A DNA stretch of 64,000 bases from Caldicellulosiruptor naganoensis (GTDB lineage Bacteria > Bacillota > Thermoanaerobacteria > Caldicellulosiruptorales > Caldicellulosiruptoraceae): positions 2,356,501 to 2,420,500 of the forward strand of contig NZ_CP113864.1 of assembly GCF_026914285.1 (NCBI RefSeq), given 5' to 3'. Below the pieces are notes generated by a model, which searched no databases, was not told the DNA's origin, and was given only the letters and a program-made list of their open reading frames with translations. The first letter of the stretch is position 1. Every line of letters begins with the position of its first letter. This document shows positions 30,265 through 39,238 of this stretch, in pieces. The translations under genes were made by a program, and so were the position numbers.

Positions 30265-31782
30265 TTACGCTGAGAATTTTGTTGCAAGTCGCATGATTTC
30301 TTCTTCTGTTGCATCCTTTCGATCCAAGATACCAGAAACTCTACCTTCGCACATGACAAGGATTCTGTCAGACATTCCTAAAAGTTCTGGCATCTCAGAA
30401 GAAATCATGATAATGCTCTTTCCCTCTGTTGCAAGCTGGTTTATGAGATTGTAAATCTCATACTTTGCTCCAACGTCAATTCCCCTTGTTGGTTCATCTA
30501 AAAGAAGAATTTCTGGTTCTGTCAAAAGCCAACGTGCAATCAATACTTTTTGCTGGTTTCCACCAGAAAGATTCTTTATCTGTGTTTTATATGAAGGAGT
30601 TTTTATTTTCAAAACCTTAATAAAGTTTTCTGTGTCAATCACTCTTCTTTTGTCATTCAAAAGTCTAAAACCATTTAGATATTTCCTGAGACTTGCTAAT
30701 GTTGTATTTTCTAATATGTTAAGTTCTGGAATAATTCCTGTGAGTTTTCTATCCTCTGTTAAAAGCGCAATCTTGTTTTTAATTGCATCCTGTGGACTTT
30801 TTATAGTCACTTCTTTTCCTTTTATATATATCTTGCCCTCCTTGATACTTCTTAGCCCAAATATAGCCTCAACCAGCTCTGTCCTCTGAGATCCAACAAG
30901 ACCACCAATTCCTAAAATTTCGCCTTTTCGAAGTTCAAATGAAACATTCTTAAACGACCTTGGATGAATAGATGTCAAATTCTCAACTCTTAAAATGACC
31001 TCTGAGGGCTTATTTGTCTTTTGTGGGAACCTGTCTGACATCTGACGCCCAACCATGTTTGCAATCATCATATCAGGTGTGAGCTCAGATATATTCCATG
31101 AACCAACCACTTTACCATCACGCATGATTGTCACTTCGTCTGCTATCTCAAATATTTCTTCAAGCTTGTGAGAGATATATATGATTGAAACACCTTTTGA
31201 TTTTAGGTCTCTTATTATCCTAAAAAGGTGCTCAACTTCATTTTCTGTCAAAGACGATGTTGGCTCATCCATCACAATAACTTTTGAGTTGTAAGATACA
31301 GCCTTTGCAATCTCAATAAGCTGAATTTTGGAAACAGAAAGCTGGCCGACAATCGCTCTTGGGTCAACATCTATCTCAAGCTTTTGCAAAAGTGCTTTTG
31401 TATCTTCGTACATTTTCCTGTGGTCAACAAACTTAAAAGGCCCCGCATTTATGTGAGGAAATCTCCCAAGCCATATATTCTCCATCACACTTCTCTGAGG
31501 GACCGGCTGAAGTTCTTGGTGGATCATTGAAATACCAAGTCTTATAGCGTCAATCGGACTTTGGATGTTAACATGCTGACCATCTAATATGATCTCACCA
31601 CTGTCAGGCTTGTAAATTCCAAATAGACACTTCATTAAGGTGGACTTTCCCGCACCGTTTTCGCCCAAAAGTGCATGGACAGTTCCTTTTTTTACCTTTA
31701 CTGTGACATTGTCAAGTGCTTTAACACCTGGAAATTCCTTTGTAATGTTATTCATCTCTAAAATATACTCTGGTCTTCCCAT
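30265..31782 (-). CDS. mglA: Sugar ABC transporter ATP-binding protein, MglA/RbsA type
   Basis: The 505-aa protein carries two ABC domains in tandem, the architecture of monosaccharide-import ATPases of the RbsA/MglA group. The first has Walker A LLGENGAGKST (about 37-47) and Walker B VIVMDEPTSSL; the second has a degenerate Walker A, GGLVGSQRTE, but a good signature LSGGNQQKVLIARWL and Walker B LLLDEPTRGID. A one-sided degenerate site is normal for this family. It lies between mglB (about 115 bases upstream) and the IS that splits off mglC. Confidence 0.93.
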   Translation of the reverse strand: MGRPEYILEMNNITKEFPGVKALDNVTVKVKKGTVHALLGENGAGKSTLMKCLFGIYKPDSGEIILDGQHVNIQSPIDAIRLGISMIHQELQPVPQRSVMENIWLGRFPHINAGPFKFVDHRKMYEDTKALLQKLEIDVDPRAIVGQLSVSKIQLIEIAKAVSYNSKVIVMDEPTSSLTENEVEHLFRIIRDLKSKGVSIIYISHKLEEIFEIADEVTIMRDGKVVGSWNISELTPDMMIANMVGRQMSDRFPQKTNKPSEVILRVENLTSIHPRSFKNVSFELRKGEILGIGGLVGSQRTELVEAIFGLRSIKEGKIYIKGKEVTIKSPQDAIKNKIALLTEDRKLTGIIPELNILENTTLASLRKYLNGFRLLNDKRRVIDTENFIKVLKIKTPSYKTQIKNLSGGNQQKVLIARWLLTEPEILLLDEPTRGIDVGAKYEIYNLINQLATEGKSIIMISSEMPELLGMSDRILVMCEGRVSGILDRKDATEEEIMRLATKFSA

Positions 31783-31845
31783 AGCATTACACCTCTTAAA
31801 ACAATTTTTTCGTCAAAAACAGCAATTCAAAATTACCGCCACCCT

Positions 31846-31881
31846 GCCATCTTTTAAATATGCTTTATGACAAGGTGGCGG
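31846..31881 (-). terminator. Intercistronic hairpin between mglB and mglA
   Basis: An 8-bp stem, CCGCCACC (31846-31853) with GGTGGCGG (31874-31881), lies just after the mglB stop. On the minus strand the 3' side continues into TAATTTTG, a weak T tract. Such hairpins after binding-protein genes commonly give partial termination or protect the upstream mRNA, so that binding protein is made in excess over the ATPase. Confidence 0.65.
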
Positions 31882-31897
31882 CTTTATGGTTTATACT

Positions 31898-32974
31898 TTA
31901 TTGTTCATTTACATATTTCTTCATTTCTTCTAAGTTCTCTTTTGTAACTTTTTGATATGGTATCCAGATGTATTTTCCATCTGTAATGTCAAAGCCAACA
32001 TTTTCTTTTGTTGGTTTTTCTCCTTTTGCAAGTACATATGCCAAGTTGAAAACAGCTTTCCCTTGTGCTTTTGCGTCATTCAAAACTGTACCCAACATTG
32101 TTCCTTCTTCAACTGCTTGAAGCCCTGGGGTTGTTGCGTCAACACCTACAACAGGAATATATTTTCCATTCTTAAAATACCCTGCAGCTTTCAATGCCTC
32201 AATTGCGCCAAGTGCCATATCGTCATTGTTAGCAAAAACTGCTTCAATCTTATCACCAAATGATGCTAAAAACGCCTGCATCTTTTCCTGACCTTTTACT
32301 CTGTCCCACATTGCAGTATCCTGTGCTAAGCATTTAGTTTTGATTCCAGCTGCCTCAACTGCTTTTATTGAATACTCTGTTCTCAAGATTGCATCCTGAT
32401 GCCCAGGCTCACCAGTAATCATAACATATTCCATAATGCCATTATGGTTTTTGTCAGCTTCTGGATGAGACTTCCAATATTCTGCCATAATCTCACCCTG
32501 AAGTGTACCAGACTGTTCAGCCTTTGCACCTACATAGTAAACTTTGTCCCATTTTTTCATATCCTCTGGAAGTGGTTCTCTGTTGAAGAATACAACTGGG
32601 ATGTTTGCCTGCTTTGCCTTGTCGATTAAAACGCCTGCAGCGGTTCTGTCAACAGGGTTGATTGCAAGCACATCAACTTTTTTAGTGATGAATAAGTCAA
32701 TCTTGTCATTTTGTGTTGACTGAGAGTTTTGGCTGTCAACAAAGTCAAGTTTAGCTTTGCCCTCACCAGCTTTTGCTATCGCGTTTCTGACACCTGTCAT
32801 GAATGTGTCGTCAAACTTGTAGATCGCAACACCAATATAGGGCTTTTTCTCTTCTGATGTTGTACCAGATGAGTTTTCTCCACCGCTACTTTTCTTCCCA
32901 CAGCCAGTCAAAACAAGAGAAATTGCCAATACCAAAGATACTACAGCTATCCAGAATTTCTTTTTGTTAAACAC
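31898..32974 (-). CDS. mglB: Sugar-binding lipoprotein, MglB type
   Basis: The 358-aa protein starts with a lipoprotein signal peptide: a charged N-terminus, a hydrophobic stretch and lipobox LVLTGC with Cys25, followed by a Ser/Gly-rich linker. The mature part is a type I periplasmic-binding fold: YIGVAIYKFDDTFM, AINPVDRTAAGVLIDKA, FANNDDMALGAIEALKAAG and VVGVDATTPGLQAV, patterns shared with galactose/glucose-binding MglB. The GTG start at 32974 follows GGGAGG by 9 bases. It would capture sugar outside the membrane for MglA/MglC. The exact sugar is inferred from family only. Confidence 0.9.
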   Translation of the reverse strand: MFNKKKFWIAVVSLVLAISLVLTGCGKKSSGGENSSGTTSEEKKPYIGVAIYKFDDTFMTGVRNAIAKAGEGKAKLDFVDSQNSQSTQNDKIDLFITKKVDVLAINPVDRTAAGVLIDKAKQANIPVVFFNREPLPEDMKKWDKVYYVGAKAEQSGTLQGEIMAEYWKSHPEADKNHNGIMEYVMITGEPGHQDAILRTEYSIKAVEAAGIKTKCLAQDTAMWDRVKGQEKMQAFLASFGDKIEAVFANNDDMALGAIEALKAAGYFKNGKYIPVVGVDATTPGLQAVEEGTMLGTVLNDAKAQGKAVFNLAYVLAKGEKPTKENVGFDITDGKYIWIPYQKVTKENLEEMKKYVNEQ

Positions 32975-33208
32975 TTACCAAAACCTCCCTATAATATTTA
33001 ATTTTGATTATGAGATTTAATTTCACCAATAAATTTAAACTAAAATCTATAATATTTCACTGTGTTTTTTTGTTCATTTTTTTATTCATATGTACAAATA
33101 ATTTCTAAGCTGTACTGCAATTTTTTGTGCTCATTTTTTTACTATTTATTGTTGTTTAATTCTTAAAACATAGATGATAAAATAGTTTGTAAAGGAGAGT
33201 GTAAAAAA
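32975..33208. promoter_or_regulatory. Divergent intergenic region, mglB versus sensor operon
   Basis: This AT-rich region carries the promoters of both the mgl operon (minus) and the sensor/two-component operon (plus). I see TATTAT-like -10 candidates on the minus side and TAAAAT before the plus gene, but no confident -35 pairing. It is the natural place for binding sites of the AraC-type regulator encoded at 35684. Confidence 0.45.
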
Positions 33209-34174
33209 ATGACCTTTGCAAAAAAGTCCATATTCAGATACTTGCTTTTGACAGCTGCAGCTGCGCTTGCTTTGATTTTGTTGTGGCTTTCTATAAGTGA
33301 TATTTTGCTTCTTAAGAGAATCAGCAATATAAATAATTTTTCACAGAATAATTATACAAGTTGTGCAGTTATACTGCCTAAAAATGAAATGTATTGGAAA
33401 GAATTTTTAGAGGAATTTGACCAATTCGCTCAATCACAGAAGGTGCTAACAGAGACCATCTTCTATGCAACAGAATCTGAGGAAGCGTTTGGGCTAAAGC
33501 TTGCTCTTTTTTCTAAGTTTGACTTTGTAATCATTTGCGATCTTTTTAACTCACCTGAAATCAAAAGGCTTATAGATGATCTTCAAAATCAAGGGATAAA
33601 AATAATTTCTATTTTAAATAGAAATCTTAAGGACTATTTTGACATTACAATTGGATTTGACTATTTTCAAAAAGGTAAGATTGTTGCTCAGAATATAAAA
33701 AAGCTTGCTGAGCAAAAGGGAATTCATGAGCTGAGAATTGCACTTATAACAAATACAATAAACCAGAAAGTTGCTGACAATTTCGAAGAAGAAAGAATAA
33801 AGAGTTACTTAAAGCAATATGGTATTCGGTTTTCAATAGACTCATTTGTGATAGAGTATGGAAATGCAAAGTCTGAAAAGCTTCTTCAGGAAATAATAAG
33901 AAATCCTAAATATAACTGCTATTACACAACAGAAGAACTTGAAACCCTTGCTTTTATAGACAGTCTTGTTAAAAACCCAAAAGACACAAGCTTTCTCTTT
34001 ATTGGCACAGGCGATGATTCAAGACTTCTAAGATACAGAGATGAAGGGCTTATAGATTGCCTTATCATGCCAAACTATGATGAGCTTGCGATAAGGTCTG
34101 TTTTAACAATAAAAGATTTCGAAAAGGTTCATTTTAAAAAGCAGTTTATACCAACTTCAATAATAGTGAAATAG
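33209..34174 (+). CDS. Membrane-anchored sugar-binding-like sensor protein
   Basis: The 321-aa protein has one N-terminal membrane helix (about 10-33) without a lipobox Cys, then a type I periplasmic-binding fold: CAVILPKNEMYWKEF, DFVIICDLFNSPEIKRLI, ITIGFDYFQKGKIVAQNI and FLFIGTGDD. It starts at an ATG 8 bases after GGAGAG. Its stop is 4 bases before the histidine kinase frame. A binding protein held in the membrane and co-transcribed with a kinase is more likely a sensory partner than a transport component. The known parallel is XylFII with LytS/YesN in Clostridium beijerinckii; ligand here is unknown. Confidence 0.8.
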   Translation: MTFAKKSIFRYLLLTAAAALALILLWLSISDILLLKRISNINNFSQNNYTSCAVILPKNEMYWKEFLEEFDQFAQSQKVLTETIFYATESEEAFGLKLALFSKFDFVIICDLFNSPEIKRLIDDLQNQGIKIISILNRNLKDYFDITIGFDYFQKGKIVAQNIKKLAEQKGIHELRIALITNTINQKVADNFEEERIKSYLKQYGIRFSIDSFVIEYGNAKSEKLLQEIIRNPKYNCYYTTEELETLAFIDSLVKNPKDTSFLFIGTGDDSRLLRYRDEGLIDCLIMPNYDELAIRSVLTIKDFEKVHFKKQFIPTSIIVK

Positions 34175-34178
34175 GCTG

Positions 34179-35645
34179 GTGAGCAAAACTATGTTCTTTT
34201 TACCATTTAAAACCTACAGAGCAAAGCTAATGTTTTTTATTGTAACATTTATTTTCACAACAGTAGCTATAAACCTTCTCATTCAATTGAACGTAAATTT
34301 TATCCATAACTACTTTGACAAAACATATCATAACATTGAGAGTATAAATACAATAACAAACAACTTCAATACAGTAAGCAAGAGTATACAAACCTATGTA
34401 ATTTCTGGTGATTCAGATTCAATATTAAATGTGTACGATAGTCTGAACTCAATTGCCCATGAGCTAAATCAAATAACATGCCAAAATGAAGATGAAATTA
34501 TATTTAAAAGAAGTATTGCGAATATATATACAACAATTAGCAACAATATCGACATGGTAATTCTTTTTAAAAAACAGGGAAAAGATTATACACAAAAGCT
34601 TGCTGATACAATTGAAAGTTTAGAATATGCAAACTATTTTTTGCAAAAACTTACACAAAGTAAGATAAACTACAGTGTTGAGTACTACAATAGCCTAAAA
34701 GACTCTATAAGGAAGATCACAAATACAAACTATGTTGTTATAATTTTGTGGTTTATATCCTCAATCTTTATAAGCCTTGCGTTCACAAAAGAGCTGACAG
34801 ATCCTATTTCGAAACTTGCAAAATTTGCCAATAGGGTTGCAAAAGGCGAGTTAAATTTTACCATACCCAAAGTTGAACCAACTGATGAGGTTGGAATCTT
34901 GAACAACTCATTTTCTGACATGCTTGAAAATATAAAAGATATGCTAAAAAAGCTTGAAGACAAGGCTGAGCTTGAAAAAGAGCTTGCACAAAAAGAGATT
35001 GAAACAGTAAAATACCAGCAAGCTCTGCAAGAAGCAGAACTAAAAACTCTTCAGGCTCAGATAAATCCTCATTTTTTGTTCAACACATTAAATACAATTA
35101 CTCAAATTGCCATGTTTGAAAATGCCCAAAAGACATATGATATGTTAATTAAAACTTCAAATTACCTAAGATATTGTGTGCAGAATATAAATAAGCTTGT
35201 GACTATCGGTGATGAAATTGAAAATGTTAAAAACTATCTCTTTATTCACAACATAAGATTTGGAAACAAAATTAGCTTAGAAGTAGATGTCGAAAAAGAT
35301 GTTGAAAGTGCGAAGATTCCAAGTATGATATTCCAGCCAATTGTTGAAAATTCTATCGTCCATGGTTTTGCTAAGAAAACTGAAGGTTTGATTAAGATTG
35401 TGGCAAAGAAAGAAAACCAGAGCTATATAAAAATTCACATAATAGACAATGGAAGTGGAATTGAACCACATGTTTTAGAAGAGATTACCAAAAAGTCTTA
35501 CGTATCCAAAACATCAACAGGCATTGGACTTGAAAATATCACAAAAAGGCTTGAATTTTTCTTTGCTATTAAAAACCCCATAAGTATTGAGTCTCAGCTA
35601 AATGTTGGAACTACTGTGACAATTGTTATTCCTTATGTAAAATAG
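34179..35645 (+). CDS. YesM/LytS-type sensor histidine kinase
   Basis: The 488-aa kinase has membrane helices at about 17-37 and 184-204 enclosing a roughly 145-residue extracytoplasmic domain, then a HAMP linker (205-255), a coiled coil, and a His_kinase domain of the YesM/LytS group with the phosphoacceptor H298 in LQAQINPHFLFNTLNTI. ATPase boxes are PIVENSIVHG and DNGSGI, then TGIGLENI. The start may be the GTG at 34179 or the ATG at 34191, which has GGTGAG upstream. The partner regulator follows 38 bases later. A flanking pair of anchored sugar-binding proteins suggests it reads sugar occupancy outside the cell. Confidence 0.92.
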   Translation: MSKTMFFLPFKTYRAKLMFFIVTFIFTTVAINLLIQLNVNFIHNYFDKTYHNIESINTITNNFNTVSKSIQTYVISGDSDSILNVYDSLNSIAHELNQITCQNEDEIIFKRSIANIYTTISNNIDMVILFKKQGKDYTQKLADTIESLEYANYFLQKLTQSKINYSVEYYNSLKDSIRKITNTNYVVIILWFISSIFISLAFTKELTDPISKLAKFANRVAKGELNFTIPKVEPTDEVGILNNSFSDMLENIKDMLKKLEDKAELEKELAQKEIETVKYQQALQEAELKTLQAQINPHFLFNTLNTITQIAMFENAQKTYDMLIKTSNYLRYCVQNINKLVTIGDEIENVKNYLFIHNIRFGNKISLEVDVEKDVESAKIPSMIFQPIVENSIVHGFAKKTEGLIKIVAKKENQSYIKIHIIDNGSGIEPHVLEEITKKSYVSKTSTGIGLENITKRLEFFFAIKNPISIESQLNVGTTVTIVIPYVK

Positions 35646-35683
35646 TTTACCAGTAATTAAAACGAAAGGGCGATGATTTTGAT

Positions 35684-37213
35684 ATGATGAAAATCCTAAT
35701 ATGTGATGATGAGGCAATTGTAATTGAGTCAATCAAATATATATTGCAAAAGAATTTTTCAAATATCGAGATAGAGACAGCATCAACAGGAGTTGAAGCT
35801 CTGCAAAAGTTAATATTTCAGAATTTTCACCTTGCTTTCATAGATATTCAAATGCCGGATATGAGCGGCATTGAGGTAATGGAGGAATATAGAAAAATAA
35901 GGAAAGAGAATTTGCCATTTTTTGTTATAATATCTGCACATGACAAGTTTGAATATGCCAGAAAATCTGTGGAACTTGGAGCATATTCTTATATTCTAAA
36001 GCCTTATTCAATTGCTGATATTGTGGATGTGACAAGAAAAGCATTTGACGAAATAGATAAGATTCTTTCAAAGCAGTTAGAAGAAATAGAGAGGAAAAAA
36101 AAGATAAAAGCTATGCAAAGCATAATTGAAAACGGGTTTGCTTTTTTGCTGCTCAATGGCAAGCTTTTTTCGGATTTCAGTATAAAACAGCTTGAACAAA
36201 TCCTCGATGTTCAAAGTCTTAAAAGTGGATTTGTTGCAATTGTTAAAATATCCCAACAGAATGCAATAAACAGTATTGATTTGTTGAATGATATAAAAAA
36301 CGAACTAAAATCAGCATTTTCGCACAGATGCGTTATCTCGTTTTTATCTGCAAACTCTCTCCTGTGCATTTTTACGTCAGAAGACCCAGACTATAAAAAT
36401 GCTCTAAAAGACAGAATACTCAAAATTGCTAAGGCTAAGGTAGATAGCGATATAGAAGTTGGAATTAGCAGCCTTTCCAACCTATATGAAGACTTTGAAG
36501 ACGCGTTTTATGAAAGCTACAGCAATCTTATCAGCGAAAGTGACGATGAGGTTACAGACCTTTATTTAGATTTAGAGCTTCTTGAAAAGAAAATCTTGAA
36601 TGTACTTCTAAAAACTTCAGGTTTTTCTCAGGTTCAAGACCAGATTTGCGAGCTTATTAAAAAGTATATTGAAGCTTATGGTTCAAATCAAGCAAAATAC
36701 AAAGTCATTTTGTTTGTAATCCAACTTTTGATTGAGGCCAATGTCAAAGAGAATCCGCGGCTTATGTCAGTAGTTGAGAAGTTTATAAAAGAAATAACCG
36801 CGGAAGATGCCCAAAAGGATATAGTTCAAAAATCTCTTGATGTGATTGCAGCAATTGTAAGTGAAGCTGCTCTGCAAAAAAGATCACTTAGTTCAAACAG
36901 CATAATTTCTCAAGCGGTTGAGTATATAAATAATAACTTTACCAAAAATATTTCCTTAGAGGAGATGAGCAAATTTTTAAATGTGAGCCCATATTATTTT
37001 AGCAAGATATTTAAAAAGTCGATGGGAATAAACTTTAAAAAATATCTCATAAAGCTAAAAATTGAGCATGCTCAAAAGCTTCTTAAAGAGACAAATATGC
37101 CAATAAAAGAGATAGCATATGAGGTAGGATTTGATGACCCAAACTATTTTATAAAAGCGTTTAAAAAGTACACAGGCACAACTCCTGCAACTTTGAGATC
37201 TTCCCAAAAATAA
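35684..37213 (+). CDS. AraC-type response regulator (YesN-like)
   Basis: The 509-aa protein has a receiver domain with acidic pocket CDDE (7-10), phosphoacceptor D54 in AFIDIQMPDMSG and Lys in ILKPYS, a middle region of about 260 residues, and a C-terminal AraC double helix-turn-helix (about 405-509) with LEEMSKFLNVSPYYFSKIFK and IKEIAYEVGFDDPNYFIKAFK. This is the YesN pattern, partner of YesM-type kinases. The likely target is the divergent mglBAC operon, judged from proximity. Confidence 0.92.
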   Translation: MMKILICDDEAIVIESIKYILQKNFSNIEIETASTGVEALQKLIFQNFHLAFIDIQMPDMSGIEVMEEYRKIRKENLPFFVIISAHDKFEYARKSVELGAYSYILKPYSIADIVDVTRKAFDEIDKILSKQLEEIERKKKIKAMQSIIENGFAFLLLNGKLFSDFSIKQLEQILDVQSLKSGFVAIVKISQQNAINSIDLLNDIKNELKSAFSHRCVISFLSANSLLCIFTSEDPDYKNALKDRILKIAKAKVDSDIEVGISSLSNLYEDFEDAFYESYSNLISESDDEVTDLYLDLELLEKKILNVLLKTSGFSQVQDQICELIKKYIEAYGSNQAKYKVILFVIQLLIEANVKENPRLMSVVEKFIKEITAEDAQKDIVQKSLDVIAAIVSEAALQKRSLSSNSIISQAVEYINNNFTKNISLEEMSKFLNVSPYYFSKIFKKSMGINFKKYLIKLKIEHAQKLLKETNMPIKEIAYEVGFDDPNYFIKAFKKYTGTTPATLRSSQK

Positions 37214-37235
37214 ATAAAAGTGAGGCAAAAGAAAA

Positions 37236-38297
37236 ATGAAAATTCTTTCGAGAGACAAAAGGTTGATTTTTGTCATATTAATAGTTTTACTGATTGTAGT
37301 ATCAATCGGGGTTATTTGGGTTTTAGCAAGGCATGTATATTCTTATAAATCTAAAAAGCAGCAAAGACCGCCCATCAAAATTGGGTTTGCTATGAGTACT
37401 CTAAAAGAAGAGAGATGGTTTTTTGATAGAAAATATCTAATAGATGCTGCAAAGAAGAAGGGATTTGAAGTTGAGTGGACAAATGCAAATGAAAATGATT
37501 CCACTCAATTCCAGCAGGTAAAATACCTTCTTACCAAAGATATAGATGTGCTTATAATTGTACCAAGCAGTTTTGATGGCGCAAAAAAGTCAATAGAGCT
37601 TGCAAAACAAAAAAATATTCCTGTTATTTGCTACGATAGAATTGCCATGAATGCTGATATTGATGCATACGTAAGTTTTGACAACGTAGAGGTAGGTAGA
37701 ATAATGGCAAAACATCTTTTAAAAAAGGTATCTCAAGGGAATTACGTATTCATTTTGGGAAATCCCAAGGACTACAACACTTTTTTGATTAGACAAGGGT
37801 ATAAAAGTGTATTAGACCCCTATATTCAAAAAGGGAAAATCCACATTCTTCTCGAGGATTACTGCTATAAATGGAAAAAAGAGTATGCATATGAGTATAT
37901 TGCAAAGCTTCTTCAGGCTGGTAAGAAAATTGATGCTATCTTAGCTGAAAATGATTCTCTTGCCGAGGGGGCTATCTCTGCACTTGCTGAGAAAAAATTA
38001 GCTGGTAAAATTCCAGTGGTTGGACAGGATGCAGAACTTCCTGCTTGTAAAAGGGTAGTCAGCGGTCTTCAGTCCATGACAGTTTACAAACCTGTCAAAA
38101 GGCTTGCTGATTTGACAGTAAAGATTGTGGAGCAACTGGTCAAAAACGGTACTTTACCTTATACTAAAACCTATTTTAATAATGGCTATAAAATGGTCCC
38201 TGCTTATTATATTAAGCCAATTGAAGTTACACGAGAAAATATAATTGCAACTATTGTAAAAGATAAATATCATACTTATGAGGAAATATTTAAATAA
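37236..38297 (+). CDS. Membrane-anchored sugar-binding protein, XylF-like
   Basis: The 353-aa protein has an uncleaved-looking signal anchor (about 10-33, no lipobox Cys) and then a sugar-binding fold close to xylose-binding XylF: KIGFAMSTLKEERWFFD, VLIIVPSSFDGAKKSI, YDRIAMNADIDAYVSFDN and ILAENDSLAEGAISAL. It follows the response regulator by 22 bases with GTGAGG before the ATG. Because no permease or ATPase accompanies it, a sensory role with the kinase fits better than import. It may be the direct XylFII counterpart, with the 33209 product as a second sensor. Confidence 0.82.
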   Translation: MKILSRDKRLIFVILIVLLIVVSIGVIWVLARHVYSYKSKKQQRPPIKIGFAMSTLKEERWFFDRKYLIDAAKKKGFEVEWTNANENDSTQFQQVKYLLTKDIDVLIIVPSSFDGAKKSIELAKQKNIPVICYDRIAMNADIDAYVSFDNVEVGRIMAKHLLKKVSQGNYVFILGNPKDYNTFLIRQGYKSVLDPYIQKGKIHILLEDYCYKWKKEYAYEYIAKLLQAGKKIDAILAENDSLAEGAISALAEKKLAGKIPVVGQDAELPACKRVVSGLQSMTVYKPVKRLADLTVKIVEQLVKNGTLPYTKTYFNNGYKMVPAYYIKPIEVTRENIIATIVKDKYHTYEEIFK

Positions 38298-38334
38298 AAT
38301 CTTTTTGCATTAACGTATATCGAGGGGATAGCAA

Positions 38335-39075
38335 ATGCATAAAAAACTTTTTATAGGAACATCTGGTTGGTCATACTCTCATTGGAAAGAAATTTTTTAT
38401 CCTGCCACCCTGCCTTATGAAAAAAGGCTGGAGTTTTACTCAAAACACTTTGCGACTTCCGAAGTAAACTCATCCTTTTACCACCTGCCACAGGAAAAAA
38501 CTATAATAAACTGGTACAGCTGTACTCCAGAAGGTTTTATATTCTCCATTAAGGCTCCACGGTCCATAACACATTTAAAGAGGCTCTCTGCAGTAGATGA
38601 AGAATGGGAAAAGTTTAAAAATAGGATAGACCTGCTTAAAGAAAAACTCGGTCCTATTCTTTTACAATTTCCTCCAAGCTTTAAGAAAGATGAAGAAAAT
38701 TTACAAAAACTAATAAACTTTTTAAGAGGAAAAGAAAAGTACAGATTTGCTTTGGAATTCAGGCATAAAAGCTGGTGCGATGAAGAAGTTTATGAGATTT
38801 TGAAAAGTTTGAATGCAGCTTGGACAATAGCGGACTCATCACGCTACCCCAAGGCAAAAGTTGTAACAGCAGATTTTTGTTACATTAGAATGCACGGGCC
38901 ACAGAGTCTTTACAGTTCAAGCTATTCAGATCAGCAGCTAAAAGACTTAGCAAACGAAATAATGCAATATGCGAAAGTTTGTAATGAGATTTACGTATAT
39001 TTTAACAACGATGTTAATGGCTGTGCAGTGAAGAATGCCAAGACTTTAATTGAACTCACTGCACATATGTTTTGA
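38335..39075 (+). CDS. DUF72 (YecE-family) protein
   Basis: A 246-aa DUF72 protein with the family start IGTSGWSYSHWKEIFYP and the motifs SEVNSSFYHLP, FSIKAPRSITH, LEFRHKSW and YFNNDVNGCAVKNA. DUF72 proteins have a TIM-barrel fold and no firmly established reaction. It is preceded by GAGGGG and follows the XylF-like gene by 37 bases, so it may be the last gene of the sensor operon. Confidence 0.88.
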   Translation: MHKKLFIGTSGWSYSHWKEIFYPATLPYEKRLEFYSKHFATSEVNSSFYHLPQEKTIINWYSCTPEGFIFSIKAPRSITHLKRLSAVDEEWEKFKNRIDLLKEKLGPILLQFPPSFKKDEENLQKLINFLRGKEKYRFALEFRHKSWCDEEVYEILKSLNAAWTIADSSRYPKAKVVTADFCYIRMHGPQSLYSSSYSDQQLKDLANEIMQYAKVCNEIYVYFNNDVNGCAVKNAKTLIELTAHMF

Positions 39076-39206
39076 AAATCTTTTTATTTTCAAGTCTTCA
39101 TTTTGCCTTTTTTATCCTATGTTTATACATCTATGTCCTATTATATTGAACAATCTATAACTTTTACCAACAAAGTACAGAATCCCTTATAGCTCTCAAA
39201 ACTAAA

Positions 39207-39227
39207 GGTGGGCTTTCAACACCCACC
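39207..39227 (-). terminator. Terminator after the GH30 gene
   Basis: A short 6-bp GC stem, GGTGGG with CCCACC, lies 12 bases past the GH30 stop and is followed on the minus strand by TTTAGTTTTG. The same hairpin could end transcription from the DUF72 gene on the plus strand, where AAATTTTATTTTT follows. Confidence 0.65.
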
Positions 39228-39238
39228 CACTTTAAATT

